Origin: Rheinheimera sp.
GTDB taxonomy: Bacteria > Pseudomonadota > Gammaproteobacteria > Enterobacterales > Alteromonadaceae
Assembly: GCA_003482455.1 (NCBI GenBank)
Contig: DMYW01000012.1
Location: forward strand, 4,965-68,964
DNA: 64,000 nt
Reading direction: 5' to 3'
Shown here: positions 56,519 to 64,000 of the stretch, one piece after another
Numbering within the stretch: position 1 is the stretch's first letter
How the letters are laid out: each line of letters begins with the position of its first letter
Program-made: the position numbers and the translations under genes
The notes under the pieces: model-generated
What the model was told of the DNA's origin: nothing
What the model saw: only the letters and a program-made list of their open reading frames with translations
Database searches by the model: none

Positions 56519-56976
56519 TGAGGACTATGTATCAAAACTGCGTGGAACTCGTCGTAATCAGGTGGAGCGCTCGTTAAAAGCCATACACGATAAAGCCCAT
56601 CAACTCGATGGGCTTTTTACTCAGCGGTTTTCGAACACATGCATCTGAATTCTTTGGAGCCCCGATAGACCAGCACACCTACTTGCTGTGACGAACGTCA
56701 ACGACCTTGCAAAATCGCCATTATGGCCCTGCACACGGTGCAATTGCTGTATTAGCAGGTTGCATGCTGACTCGTTGTGTTTGAGTGCCCACGGCCGTAA
56801 CTGCAGTTTTCTGAATGATTAATTTGACCGATGCATGACAGCGGGCTACGTTTTCTAAACCAACGCAGTTTATGAATCATATCTTTAAAAAGGAGATGTA
56901 GCTGGCCCATCAAGCGATAATTAAAATTAGGTTAACTATTCAATGCAAAGTTATATAATTTGGAAGGGTTCATTCA
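56519..56976 (+). other. intergenic with one terminator, possible remnant
   Basis: A frame 56518-56648 (reading EDYVSKLRGTRRNQVERSL, then KAIHDKAHQLDG) looks weakly coding but overlaps the terminator at 56592. Beyond it there is no supportable gene. AAGGGTTCATTCA before 56977 is the next ribosome-binding site. Confidence 0.35.
56592..56618 (+). terminator. intrinsic terminator
   Basis: AAAGCCCATC, loop AACTC, GATGGGCTTT, then TT. It ends the transcript of the small membrane-protein gene, 74 bases after its stop. Confidence 0.88.
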
Positions 56977-57600
56977 ATGAAATTTTCAAGAACTACGATA
57001 GCTGCTTTATTGTTTGTTGTACCGTGCTTTAGTTATGCGCAGTCTGGTATGGGTTTAGCCGTGACGGCGGATATTGGCTATAACTCACATGGTTTTAAAA
57101 TTGATGCTGCTGATGCAGGTGTTGGTTATGACGAATCTGGGCATGCAACAGCTCCCGCGGTTGGTGTTAGTTACAGTTTTACCGATAATTGGTCGGTGCA
57201 ATTGCAGTACGCTGATGCCGGTAATGCCGACGTACTGACCATGAGTGAGGAGTCGTTGTCTTATACAGTGTCCAGTGACACTAATCAAATCAACCTGTTT
57301 GCTGCTTATTCAACGGAAAGAAGTGTCGGTGGTTGGGGTTTTGGTGGGCGTGTTGGTGTGTCGAAGTGGGACACCACCTTCGATTGGACCGCGTCCGATG
57401 GCACGCAGAGCGAAACGCAAGAGCTGGGTAACGACAGTGGTACGGCTTTGATTGCAGGTATCTCGACCTTTTACGCGATCAACGACAATTTTGATGTCGT
57501 GTTAAGTGCAGATTGGACGAAAAACACCGCGGCGATTGAAATGACTGAAGCTGATATGACGTATGCGCGCTATGCTGTGGGTGTTTCATATCATTTTTAA
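56977..57600 (+). CDS. outer-membrane beta-barrel protein (opacity-like)
   Basis: 207 residues. Signal peptide MKFSRTTIAALLFVVPCFSYA, then alternating amphipathic strands (GLAVTADIGYNSHGF, APAVGVSYSFTDNWSVQLQYA, INLFAAYS, GFGGRVGVSKWDTTF) and a C-terminal Phe in YAVGVSYHF, the BamA recognition end. The size fits an eight-stranded barrel of the OmpA/opacity sort with exposed loops. GGAAGGGTTCATTCA serves the ATG. Two hairpins follow. Function unknown. Confidence 0.82.
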   Translation: MKFSRTTIAALLFVVPCFSYAQSGMGLAVTADIGYNSHGFKIDAADAGVGYDESGHATAPAVGVSYSFTDNWSVQLQYADAGNADVLTMSEESLSYTVSSDTNQINLFAAYSTERSVGGWGFGGRVGVSKWDTTFDWTASDGTQSETQELGNDSGTALIAGISTFYAINDNFDVVLSADWTKNTAAIEMTEADMTYARYAVGVSYHF

Positions 57601-57639
57601 TTAAATAATATCTTTGTATTATTTTAGTCAATTAATAAA

Positions 57640-57665
57640 AAGTCTCGGGAAACCGAGATTTTTTG
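57640..57665 (+). terminator. intrinsic terminator 1 of barrel gene
   Basis: AGTCTCGG, GAAA tetraloop, CCGAGATT, then TTTTTG. Strong hairpin 40 bases after the stop. Confidence 0.9.
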
Positions 57666-57675
57666 TTTTAATCCT

Positions 57676-57705
57676 AAAGCCACCTTCAATGGAGGTGGCT
57701 TTTTA
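57676..57705 (+). terminator. intrinsic terminator 2, in tandem
   Basis: AAAGCCACCT, loop TCAATGG, AGGTGGCTTT, then TTT. Second hairpin ten bases behind the first, an unusual double stop. Confidence 0.88.
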
Positions 57706-57796
57706 CTTTAGTCTCGATGCTAAATAATATTGTTGTTTCGTCAGTTGTTCATTATGTATGTCAGAATCGTAACTATCGAAAGTACGCATTGAACCA

Positions 57797-58411
57797 ATGT
57801 TTTTGCCTCATGCGCTGAATATGCTAGGCTGCGGTTATTCGTCACCAGCAGTCATTTGCAACGCAATGCAATCAAGCCAACGGGCATCGGTATCCCCATG
57901 CTTTCAAGTCATCCAGCTCACGCTCTGCAGTATTCTTGCCGCCGCGTTGTTTGGGGCTTTGCATGATCAAATTAGTTATTCAGTGTCACCTGAGTACTTC
58001 ACCTTATTGAAATTCCAGCAGTTTCATTTAACCGAATGGGCGCTGCCGCTACGGGTCAAAGCTGCGCTGGTTGGCGTGTTTGCCACCTGGTGGATGGGCA
58101 TCCTACTGGGATTAGGGCTCGCAGTCGCGGCGACACGTTGGTATGGCGAACAAGCCGCAGTGGCGTTTTGGCGATTGCTGCCCTGGTTGCTCACGGGCTG
58201 TCTGCTGGCGTCATTGATCGGGCTTGGGGTTGGCGTGTGGCAAACCCAAGATCTAACCGCCTTTGCCCATAAACGAGTACCGGTCGGGCTCGTCGATTTG
58301 CGTAGTTATCTGTGGGTTGGTTTTATGCACAAGGGCGCTTATGTAGGCGGCAGCTTAGCGCTGCCGCTTGGCATTGCGTGGTTGTATTGGTGCCGGCCTA
58401 ACCGACTTTAA
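57797..58411 (+). CDS. membrane protein, unknown function
   Basis: Up to 204 residues, with about four helices in the second half: [36 protein letters not shown], and a C-terminal [18 protein letters not shown] conserved-looking [21 protein letters not shown] near residue 55 is worth noting. The start is doubtful, since the ATG at 57866 is equally possible and no ribosome-binding site is clear. The 3' end overlaps the convergent MCP gene by 14 bases. Confidence 0.6.
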   Translation: MFLPHALNMLGCGYSSPAVICNAMQSSQRASVSPCFQVIQLTLCSILAAALFGALHDQISYSVSPEYFTLLKFQQFHLTEWALPLRVKAALVGVFATWWMGILLGLGLAVAATRWYGEQAAVAFWRLLPWLLTGCLLASLIGLGVGVWQTQDLTAFAHKRVPVGLVDLRSYLWVGFMHKGAYVGGSLALPLGIAWLYWCRPNRL

Positions 58412-60032
58412 TTTGGTCGACCCAACGTTTTATTTCACTGGATAGTTGTTCAAGGCCAGCGGCAGCTTCGCGTGTCATATGCACGGCTTCGCTGTTTTCT
58501 TGGCTGGCGGCGGCGACTTGTTCGACTTGGCGGGCGATGTCGTCACTGGCATGCGATTGCTCGCCAAGTGACAAGGCGATGTCCTCAAATGCTGCGGCCA
58601 CGTCATCTGATCCTTGGCGAATCTGCTGAATTGACACACCGGCGTCTTTGGCAAGCTGGGCGCCAGAGTTGGCTTGGTCGACCACACCATCCATTTGTTG
58701 CACGGCTTGGCGGGCGCTTTGTTGCACCGTTTGGATCATTTTGGTGATTTCTTGGGTGGCGTTGGCGGTGCGCACAGCTAGGTTGCGTACTTCATCGGCA
58801 ACCACGGCAAAACCACGGCCTTGTTCACCGGCGCGCGCGGCTTCAATGGCGGCATTGAGGGCCAACAAGTTGGTTTGATCCGCCACATCCCGGATCACTT
58901 GCACTATGTCGCTAATGCGGCTGGTCTGATCGCCCAATTGGCCAATCACACTTGAAACACTGTCGACTGAACCACTGATTTTACTCATCTCGCCAATAGC
59001 TTGTTCAATAATACCGGCGCCTTCGTGTGACAGCCGGCTGGCGTTGTCGACGGCTTTGCGCAGGTCATCGGTGTTGCTGTGCATATGGCTTAAACTGACC
59101 GCCATTTCTTCGGTGGCGGCGGCCATCGAAGACGCCGCATGGCTGGTTTGGTCGGCGCTGTGCGAGGTTGCTTGAATGGACTTACTCAGTTCAACGGTGG
59201 TTTTATCAATGTGGGTCACATCGTTGGCCAAGTCGCGCATCATGTGCTGCAGCATCGAAATCAGCTGATTAAAACTGTGGCCGGCGCGGGCGATTTCGTC
59301 TTTGCCTTCAATGGTTAAGTGCACCCGAAAATCTTTGCGTTCAATCATCGACGACATGGTTTCACTCATTTGATTCAGTGGCCGCGAAATATTGTGCGAC
59401 AACAGCCAGCCGCCTGAACCCAAAATCAACAATGAAACGACCGAAGCAATCAGGCCGAACATTTCCATGCTCCACGCTTCAGCTTGGGCCGCTTTAATTT
59501 GTTGGGTCGACATGGCGGCGAAGGTTTCGCGGATCGGTTGCAGCGCTTGTTGCATCTGCGTCGATTGGCCATCGAACTCGCCCATCAGTTTGTTACCTAC
59601 GGCCGGGCCACCTTCGATATAGCCTTGCGCCATCTTTTTGCCAGTGGCATACCAGCTATCGATTTGTTGCTGCAGCGCCGTTAATGCGCGGTCACCACTG
59701 CTGTTATTTTGCAGCTGATATTCGTTGTGTAGCACCGTCATGTCGGTTTTCAGTTGCTGATAGGCTTTTTCGGCCTCAGCGTAACCATCATCCAAACCAT
59801 CTTGACCGCGTGTGGCGGAAATGTCGGTCAACCATTGCTGAATTTGGATGATTTGCATCTCGATATCTTTCAGCGCCATGGTCGCGGGTTGGCCGCGTTC
59901 AATCACTAGGTTCAGTTCAGTATTCAGTTGATTTGAGCGTTGGAAGGTCATCACCGAAGTGACAAGTTGCACCAGTGCAACGGCGAGCACGACGGCCAAA
60001 ATTTTCTGGCCGACTTTGAGTTGATGGAACAT
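58398..60032 (-). CDS. methyl-accepting chemotaxis protein (HAMP)
   Basis: 544 residues from the ATG at 60032 (GCGGAGTCCCTGC), preferred over 60059. First helix about 10-31, four-helix-bundle periplasmic domain of about 170 residues, second helix ([20 protein letters not shown]), HAMP ([22 protein letters not shown]) and the MA signalling hairpin ([30 protein letters not shown]). No CheR pentapeptide. Second MCP of the window, a separate receptor. Confidence 0.92.
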   Translation of the reverse strand: MFHQLKVGQKILAVVLAVALVQLVTSVMTFQRSNQLNTELNLVIERGQPATMALKDIEMQIIQIQQWLTDISATRGQDGLDDGYAEAEKAYQQLKTDMTVLHNEYQLQNNSSGDRALTALQQQIDSWYATGKKMAQGYIEGGPAVGNKLMGEFDGQSTQMQQALQPIRETFAAMSTQQIKAAQAEAWSMEMFGLIASVVSLLILGSGGWLLSHNISRPLNQMSETMSSMIERKDFRVHLTIEGKDEIARAGHSFNQLISMLQHMMRDLANDVTHIDKTTVELSKSIQATSHSADQTSHAASSMAAATEEMAVSLSHMHSNTDDLRKAVDNASRLSHEGAGIIEQAIGEMSKISGSVDSVSSVIGQLGDQTSRISDIVQVIRDVADQTNLLALNAAIEAARAGEQGRGFAVVADEVRNLAVRTANATQEITKMIQTVQQSARQAVQQMDGVVDQANSGAQLAKDAGVSIQQIRQGSDDVAAAFEDIALSLGEQSHASDDIARQVEQVAAASQENSEAVHMTREAAAGLEQLSSEIKRWVDQIKVG

Positions 60033-60286
60033 GCAGGGACTCCGCAAAAACTTCAGCAAAGGGGGATAACTGTAAGGTTTAAGATAGACGAGGATAGATG
60101 CGCCAGCTAGCGCGACTTTTGTTTTAAATCAGCATTTGTGCATTCTTTGCTAGTTTCGGTGTACAAGCGGCGGAAATCTCAGCAAAGTTGCAGCATCATC
60201 AATAAGTTAGTCCTACGGCGGGCAGCTATGATCCAGTTAGCTTGTGGGGTTAGCTGAGACATGGAGCCCGTTTGTTGGCGGAGGGG

Positions 60287-60898
60287 AGTTTGAATAAATA
60301 CCGTCTAGAAGCCTTTAGCGACGGCGTGATCGCCATCATCATCACCTTTATGGTGTTCAACTTAAAAGTGCCACACGGCGCGCAGTGGGCTGATTTGGCG
60401 CCGTTGTGGCCGGTGTTTTTGTCTTACGTGCTGAGTTTTATCTACGTCGGTATTTATTGGAACAATCACCATCATCTGCTGCACAGCGCGCATCAAGTCA
60501 GCGGGGCCTTGTTATGGGCGAATTTGCATTTGTTGTTTTGGTTGTCCTTGATGCCATTTGCCACCGGCTGGATGGGCGAAAACCAATTTGCGCCGCTGCC
60601 GACAGCCTTGTACGGGTTTGTGCTGTTGATGGCCGCCGTGGCTTATCACTTGGTGCAACAATGTATTATTTACACCGAAGGCCAGCAGACTGTGCTTAAG
60701 CGCGCACTCGGCAACGATGTCAAAGGCAAGTTGTCGCCCTGGCTATATCTGGCGGGCATCATCAGCGCGTTTTATGTGCATGGCCTAAGTTTATTGTTTT
60801 ATTTTATTGTCGCCATGATGTGGTTGGTGCCGGATAAACGCATCGAGCGTGAACTGCGGCCGCATCCCGACGACCACCCACAGAATCCGCAGCATTGA
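60287..60898 (+). CDS. TMEM175/DUF1211-family potassium channel-like protein
   Basis: 203 residues from the TTG at 60287 preceded by GGAGGGGAGT. Six helices (one TMEM175 repeat; a bacterial channel is a tetramer). The family R-x-x-x-F-S-D signature is in RLEAFSDGVIAIIITFMVF at the start of helix 1. A His-rich YWNNHHHLLH follows helix 2. The known activity is K+ leak. The TTG start is unusual but supported by the strong ribosome-binding site. Confidence 0.85.
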   Translation, partial: SLNKYRLEAFSDGVIAIIITFMVFNLKVPHGAQWADLAPLWPVFLSYVLSFIYVGIYWNNHHHLLHSAHQVSGALLWANLHLLFWLSLMPFATGWMGENQFAPLPTALYGFVLLMAAVAYHLVQQCIIYTEGQQTVLKRALGNDVKGKLSPWLYLAGIISAFYVHGLSLLFYFIVAMMWLVPDKRIERELRPHPDDHPQNPQH

Positions 60899-61005
60899 CC
60901 ATTTGCCAGAGGGGCGGTAGCGCATGGCGGCGGAGCATTGACGCGGACGGACCAGCATGTTTGCCGATGCTGCTACGCCGTATAACGTGCCAACTTCATA
61001 CCAGT

Positions 61006-61060
61006 ATTATTTCAATAATCGCAATTATTGATTGCCATTTTCGGTGATTCTTGCCAATTC
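61006..61060 (+). promoter_or_regulatory. duplicated promoter module A (AhpD-like gene)
   Basis: ATTATTTCAATAATCGCAAT at 61006-61025 is identical to 63821-63840, and ATTCTTGCCAATT at 61047-61059 matches ATTCTTGCGAATT at 63862-63874, with exactly 41 bases between block starts in both. The first block contains the palindrome TTATTTCAATAA. Likely LysR binding site plus promoter element. Confidence 0.7.
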
Positions 61061-61119
61061 AGTGTTTCTATACAGTGGCAACCACAGCACTGATGCTGCA
61101 ACTTCTGTGGAGAATCATC

Positions 61120-61656
61120 ATGACGTTATTACATGCCGTTACCGACCAACAAGCCAATGCCGAACAACAACAGCTGTTTGCTGCGGTCAAAGCGGCGCTT
61201 GGCGTAACACCGAATTTAATGCGCACGGTTGGCCAAAGCCCGGCGGCGCTGCAAGGTTACTTGTCACTCAATGCAGCCCTTGGCCAAGGTTTATTGCCGG
61301 TGGCGCTGCGTGAACGCATTGCTTTAGCGGTAGCGCAATTTAATGGCTGCGAGTATTGCTTGTCAGCGCACAGTTATTTGGCGAAAAACGTGGCGAAGCT
61401 GTCGGACGAAGCTATTCACGCGGCGCGTCAATTCGAAGCGATGGACGTGAAAACCACAGCCGCACTGCGGTTTGTCAACGAGGTGCTGACAACACGTGGC
61501 CAAGTGGCTGAATCCAGTGTCGCTGCGGTGCTGGCTGCCGGGTTTAACCAAGGCGAAGTGGTGGAGTTGGTGTTAAACGTGGCGCTGAACGTGCTGACGA
61601 ATTACGTCAACAATGTCGCTCGCACTGACATCGATTTCCCGCATGTGCGGGCGTAA
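61120..61656 (+). CDS. AhpD-like carboxymuconolactone decarboxylase family protein
   Basis: 178 residues from the ATG at 61120 (GGAGAATCATC). An all-helical AhpD fold. The active motif FNGCEYCLSAHSYL has the Cys-x-x-Cys and following His of alkylhydroperoxidases. LRERIALAVAQ before it and NQGEVVELVLNVALNVLTNY after it are typical. It should reduce peroxides or act on a lactone. The LysR genes downstream on the opposite strand are the likely regulators. Its promoter is a copy of the one at 63.8 kb. Confidence 0.88.
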   Translation: MTLLHAVTDQQANAEQQQLFAAVKAALGVTPNLMRTVGQSPAALQGYLSLNAALGQGLLPVALRERIALAVAQFNGCEYCLSAHSYLAKNVAKLSDEAIHAARQFEAMDVKTTAALRFVNEVLTTRGQVAESSVAAVLAAGFNQGEVVELVLNVALNVLTNYVNNVARTDIDFPHVRA

Positions 61657-61705
61657 GTTGCCGCGCGTTTGATGGCTTGGCAGTACGCATCGGACCGCAT
61701 CTAAA

Positions 61706-61740
61706 CAAGCTTGGTGGACAATCCGCCAAGCTTGGCTTTT
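61706..61740 (+). terminator. intrinsic terminator of the AhpD-like gene
   Basis: CAAGCTTGG and CCAAGCTTG, extended inside by GG/CC, loop ACAAT, then GCTTTTT. The stem carries a HindIII-like palindrome. Confidence 0.85.
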
Positions 61741-61876
61741 TGCTATGTTATGGCGGTCGCCCATGTGTGGGTGATCCGCGGTGGCTCAATAGTTACGGCG
61801 CTGCTGCAGTTGCGGCGAGGTGCAAGCCGCCGCTCTCCGCGCCAATGCTGGTAGCGCTACGCGCCAAGCCCCCAAT

Positions 61877-62773
61877 TTAAGCCGAACCTTGGCGCAGCGC
61901 CGCCAAGGCAAAATCGACAAAACTGCGCACCCGCGCCGACGCTTTCCGCCCTTCGCGGTAACTCAGATACACCGGCAGCGGCGCTGGCATCCAATCGGTT
62001 AATACCGGCACTAAAACACCGTCGGCTAGCTGCTGCTGACACTGATATCGCATCAAACGGGTAATGCCAAAGCCAGTCAGCGCCGCTTGTTTGGCAGCAT
62101 TGTTGGTACTGGTTTGTAAGCGCGGGGCGATTGGCAGTTCTAAGCGGCTGCCATCAGGCTGGTTAAACCGCCACGAGGCACTGCGACTATCGGCCAGCGA
62201 TTGGATCAAACAATGCTGGCTTAAATCCGCTGGCTGTGTGGGCGTGCCATGTGTGGCCAAATACGCAGGGCTTGCCACCAGCACGCGGTCGATATGGCCA
62301 AGCGGCAACGCCACTAACGAGGAATCCAACTGCTCGCCCATCACAAACGCCACATCAATGCCTTCATCGTACAAATGCACGGGGCGGTCCAGCAATTGTG
62401 CGCGGGCTTGCACCTCGGGATGTGCCGCCAAAAACTTAAGCAGCAGCGGCATGACCACGTCTTGGCCATACAAAAACGGCGCCGCTATGACCAGTTCGCC
62501 CCGAATGCTGCGGTGCACACCGGTGGCGGATGCTTCGGCGTCGTCCAGTTCGCGCAAAATCCGTTGACTGTCGGCCAGGTACTGCACGCCGGCAGCCGTC
62601 AGCGCGACGCCGCGGGTGGTGCGCTGCAATAATTGGCTGTGAATGCGGGCTTCAAGGCTCGCCACGGCGCGGGTCACTGTCGGCGCTGACAGCTCTAACT
62701 GCCGCGCCGCGCTGGCAAAACTTTTAAGCTCCGCGACGCGGCAAAAGATGCGCATTTGATCAAATGGATCCAT
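61877..62773 (-). CDS. LysR-family regulator (copy 2)
   Basis: 298 residues. HTH FCRVAELKSFASAARQLELSAPTVTRAVASLEARI and a periplasmic-binding-like effector domain (GELVIAAPFLYGQDVVMPLLLKF, then FGITRLMRYQC). It begins four bases after the stop of the neighbouring LysR gene, so both are one transcript. Closest relative is that neighbour: same length and shared motifs (LxLDDAxxA, GITRLMxYQ), so tandem duplication. Confidence 0.9.
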   Translation of the reverse strand: MDPFDQMRIFCRVAELKSFASAARQLELSAPTVTRAVASLEARIHSQLLQRTTRGVALTAAGVQYLADSQRILRELDDAEASATGVHRSIRGELVIAAPFLYGQDVVMPLLLKFLAAHPEVQARAQLLDRPVHLYDEGIDVAFVMGEQLDSSLVALPLGHIDRVLVASPAYLATHGTPTQPADLSQHCLIQSLADSRSASWRFNQPDGSRLELPIAPRLQTSTNNAAKQAALTGFGITRLMRYQCQQQLADGVLVPVLTDWMPAPLPVYLSYREGRKASARVRSFVDFALAALRQGSA

Positions 62774-62776
62774 GGC

Positions 62777-63673
62777 TTACTCCGTCAACAAGGCTGGATG
62801 GCCGCGCAACTGGCGGGCGCAGAATTCGACAAAACGCAGCGTTTTCGGCGTTGGCCTTCGCCCAGCGGGGCAGACTAACTGCACCGGGATGGTCGCGGTT
62901 TGATAGTCAGTTAGCAGCAGCTGCAAACGCCCAGCCGCCAGTGCTGGCGCCACTTGATAACTCATCAAGCGCGTAATGCCAGCGCCCGCTTCGGCAGCCG
63001 CGAGTGCTGCTTGGTTGGCGTTGACGCGTAGCCAAGGTGTGATGGGCAATTGAAACATACTATGTCCTTCGACAAAGGCCCAAGGCCCGACCGTTTGTGC
63101 GTCGATCAGTTTGTGGGTGAGCAGTTGCTGCGGGGTTTCGGGCGCGCCGTGCTCGGCGACATAAGTGGGTGATGCACAGACCACGCGCCGCACAAAACCG
63201 ACGGTTTCACTGAGTTCATAACCGCTTTGGGCTGGCGCAATTCGCAGCGCCACATGAATACCTTCGTCGGCCAGATTCACCAGCTGATCGCTAAGCAGCA
63301 AGCGCAGCTGCACCTTGGGGTGTTGGGCTAAAAACTCGCTGACAATGGGCGTTAGCACCTGCTCGCCAAACAGCACGGGCGCCGAGACTAACAAGGGACC
63401 GCTGAGTTCATCTTGCACGCCGCGACTGGCTTCACTGGCGTCATCCAGTTCTAACAAAATGCGCTTGCAGTCCTGAGCAAAACGCCGGCCGGCGTCGGTC
63501 AGTTGTACCCGGCGCGTGTTGCGACTCAGCAGCAAAATACCCAAGCGTTGCTCGAGTGCGGCGATGGCGCGAGTGACCCCCGACGGCGACATCAGCAGCT
63601 GCTGCGCCGCTTTGGCAAAGCTGCCACTGTCGACCACGGCGACAAAGATGCTCATTTGTGAAAAACGGTCCAT
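62777..63673 (-). CDS. LysR-family regulator (copy 1)
   Basis: 298 residues. HTH FVAVVDSGSFAKAAQQLLMSPSGVTRAIAALEQRL followed by the effector domain (GPLLVSAPVLFGEQVLTPIVSEFLAQHP, GAGITRLMSYQVAPALAAG). It is transcribed first of the pair. It is divergent from the gene that starts at 63980, so its promoter shares the 63.7-64.0 kb region with the duplicated regulatory module B. Ligand unknown. Confidence 0.9.
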   Translation of the reverse strand: MDRFSQMSIFVAVVDSGSFAKAAQQLLMSPSGVTRAIAALEQRLGILLLSRNTRRVQLTDAGRRFAQDCKRILLELDDASEASRGVQDELSGPLLVSAPVLFGEQVLTPIVSEFLAQHPKVQLRLLLSDQLVNLADEGIHVALRIAPAQSGYELSETVGFVRRVVCASPTYVAEHGAPETPQQLLTHKLIDAQTVGPWAFVEGHSMFQLPITPWLRVNANQAALAAAEAGAGITRLMSYQVAPALAAGRLQLLLTDYQTATIPVQLVCPAGRRPTPKTLRFVEFCARQLRGHPALLTE

Positions 63674-63747
63674 ACCTTTGATCCTATTCCAGATATTGCG
63701 CCATGCTGTTGCAGTGCTGCGTAAACTTCATGGGTAAAGTGCATGTG

Positions 63748-63779
63748 TGAAGTCTATGTCTGAAGTCTATGTCTGAAGT
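63748..63779. repeat. 13-bp tandem direct repeat, two and a half copies
   Basis: TGAAGTCTATGTC at 63748-63760 and 63761-63773, then TGAAGT. It stands between the LysR promoter and module B, non-coding. Confidence 0.8.
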
Positions 63780-63820
63780 GGACATGGCACTTACCGCTGA
63801 TGCAGCGTTAAACATCCGGC

Positions 63821-63875
63821 ATTATTTCAATAATCGCAATACTGAATTGATATCTGCTGTAATTCTTGCGAATTT
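63821..63875 (+). promoter_or_regulatory. duplicated promoter module B
   Basis: Same two blocks and same 41-base spacing as module A at 61006. The AT-rich CTATACTGCATATTC follows at about 63885 and may be the -10 area of the gene at 63980. Confidence 0.7.
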
Positions 63876-63979
63876 GACGATGAACTATACTGCATATTCA
63901 ACACAAACCGTGCAATGACGTGAGGAACTTGTCCTGACGCCTTTGCCCAAGGCAATTCCCACCCCAGTTGAGGTTCTTT

Positions 63980-64000
63980 ATGTTTGGCATGGTGTCCGCA
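63980..64000 (+). CDS. start of a gene cut by the window end
   Basis: The last 21 bases read ATG TTT GGC ATG GTG TCC GCA after GAGGTTCTTT, a proper ribosome-binding site. Seven codons only, so no function can be given. Its promoter is module B, shared with the AhpD-like gene. Confidence 0.4.

Larger units (their letters stand above)
63674..63979. other. divergent control region
   Basis: 306 bases between the LysR pair and the gene at the window end. It holds a 13-bp tandem repeat (63748-63779), the duplicated module B (63821-63875) and a GAGGTTCTTT ribosome-binding site at 63970. Nothing else seen. Confidence 0.6.

Noticed and set aside
1..64000. Prophage, tRNA or rRNA genes
   Set aside because: No cloverleaf, ribosomal RNA or phage structural genes were recognised while reading both strands.

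Overview
The window looks like chromosomal DNA from a free-living gammaproteobacterium of the Alteromonadales/Chromatiales type (Rheinheimera/Alishewanella-like). This assignment is inferred from gene content, not from a marker gene. The content includes a TonB-dependent receptor + tryptophan-halogenase-like + GH97 locus, many chemotaxis and c-di-GMP proteins, lone CysA, RmuC, PhnA/YjdM and GC-moderate Q/A/L-rich proteins. No rRNA, tRNA, CRISPR array or phage genes were seen.

Layout. 1-1000: the end of an IS3-family (IS407-like) element with a programmed -1 frameshift, which has cut off the front of a DUF1963 gene (1001-1597). 1.9-9.0 kb: a run of small, mostly unassigned plus-strand genes: a DUF2569 membrane protein, a secreted protein with a poly-T frameshift in its signal peptide, a zinc-ribbon/DUF2628/pilin-like fusion, a second signal peptidase I, and small membrane proteins and lipoproteins. 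9.2-16 kb: CoA-transferase, AraC/GyrI regulator, a CysA ATPase preceded by an undescribed 39-codon ORF, a secreted Cys-rich protein, and PhnA/YjdM. 15.2-21.5 kb: a Fur-boxed tonB-exbB-exbD operon divergent from a 1410-residue membrane protein of unknown function. 21.6-30.8 kb: a GAF-GAF histidine-kinase-like protein with a degenerate ATPase, glutathione reductase, RmuC, a periplasmic binding protein, a small hydrolase, a lipoprotein prolyl oligopeptidase and a GNAT enzyme. 30.8-38 kb: an MCP, a LacI regulator, and an SBP-lipoprotein/EAL-protein pair.

38.1-45.2 kb is the most distinctive region. It is an arsenic/chromate resistance island with two different ArsR regulators, a eukaryotic-type glutathione synthetase homologue, a CDKN3-like phosphatase, a GAPDH, the organoarsenical exporter ArsJ and the chromate transporter ChrA. 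GAPDH makes 1-arseno-3-phosphoglycerate and ArsJ exports it (known). The synthetase and phosphatase are additions whose roles here are inferred.

46.6-53.5 kb: an alpha-glucan uptake/degradation locus (TonB receptor, halogenase-like flavoprotein, GH97 glucosidase) with two copies of a LacI-type operator motif in front. 53.9-56.6 kb: an AT-rich patch of orphan membrane proteins with possible gene remnants between them. 57-64 kb: an outer-membrane barrel, an MCP, a TMEM175-type channel, an AhpD-like protein, and two tandem LysR regulators. The AhpD gene and a gene starting at the window end share a duplicated promoter module with identical internal spacing.
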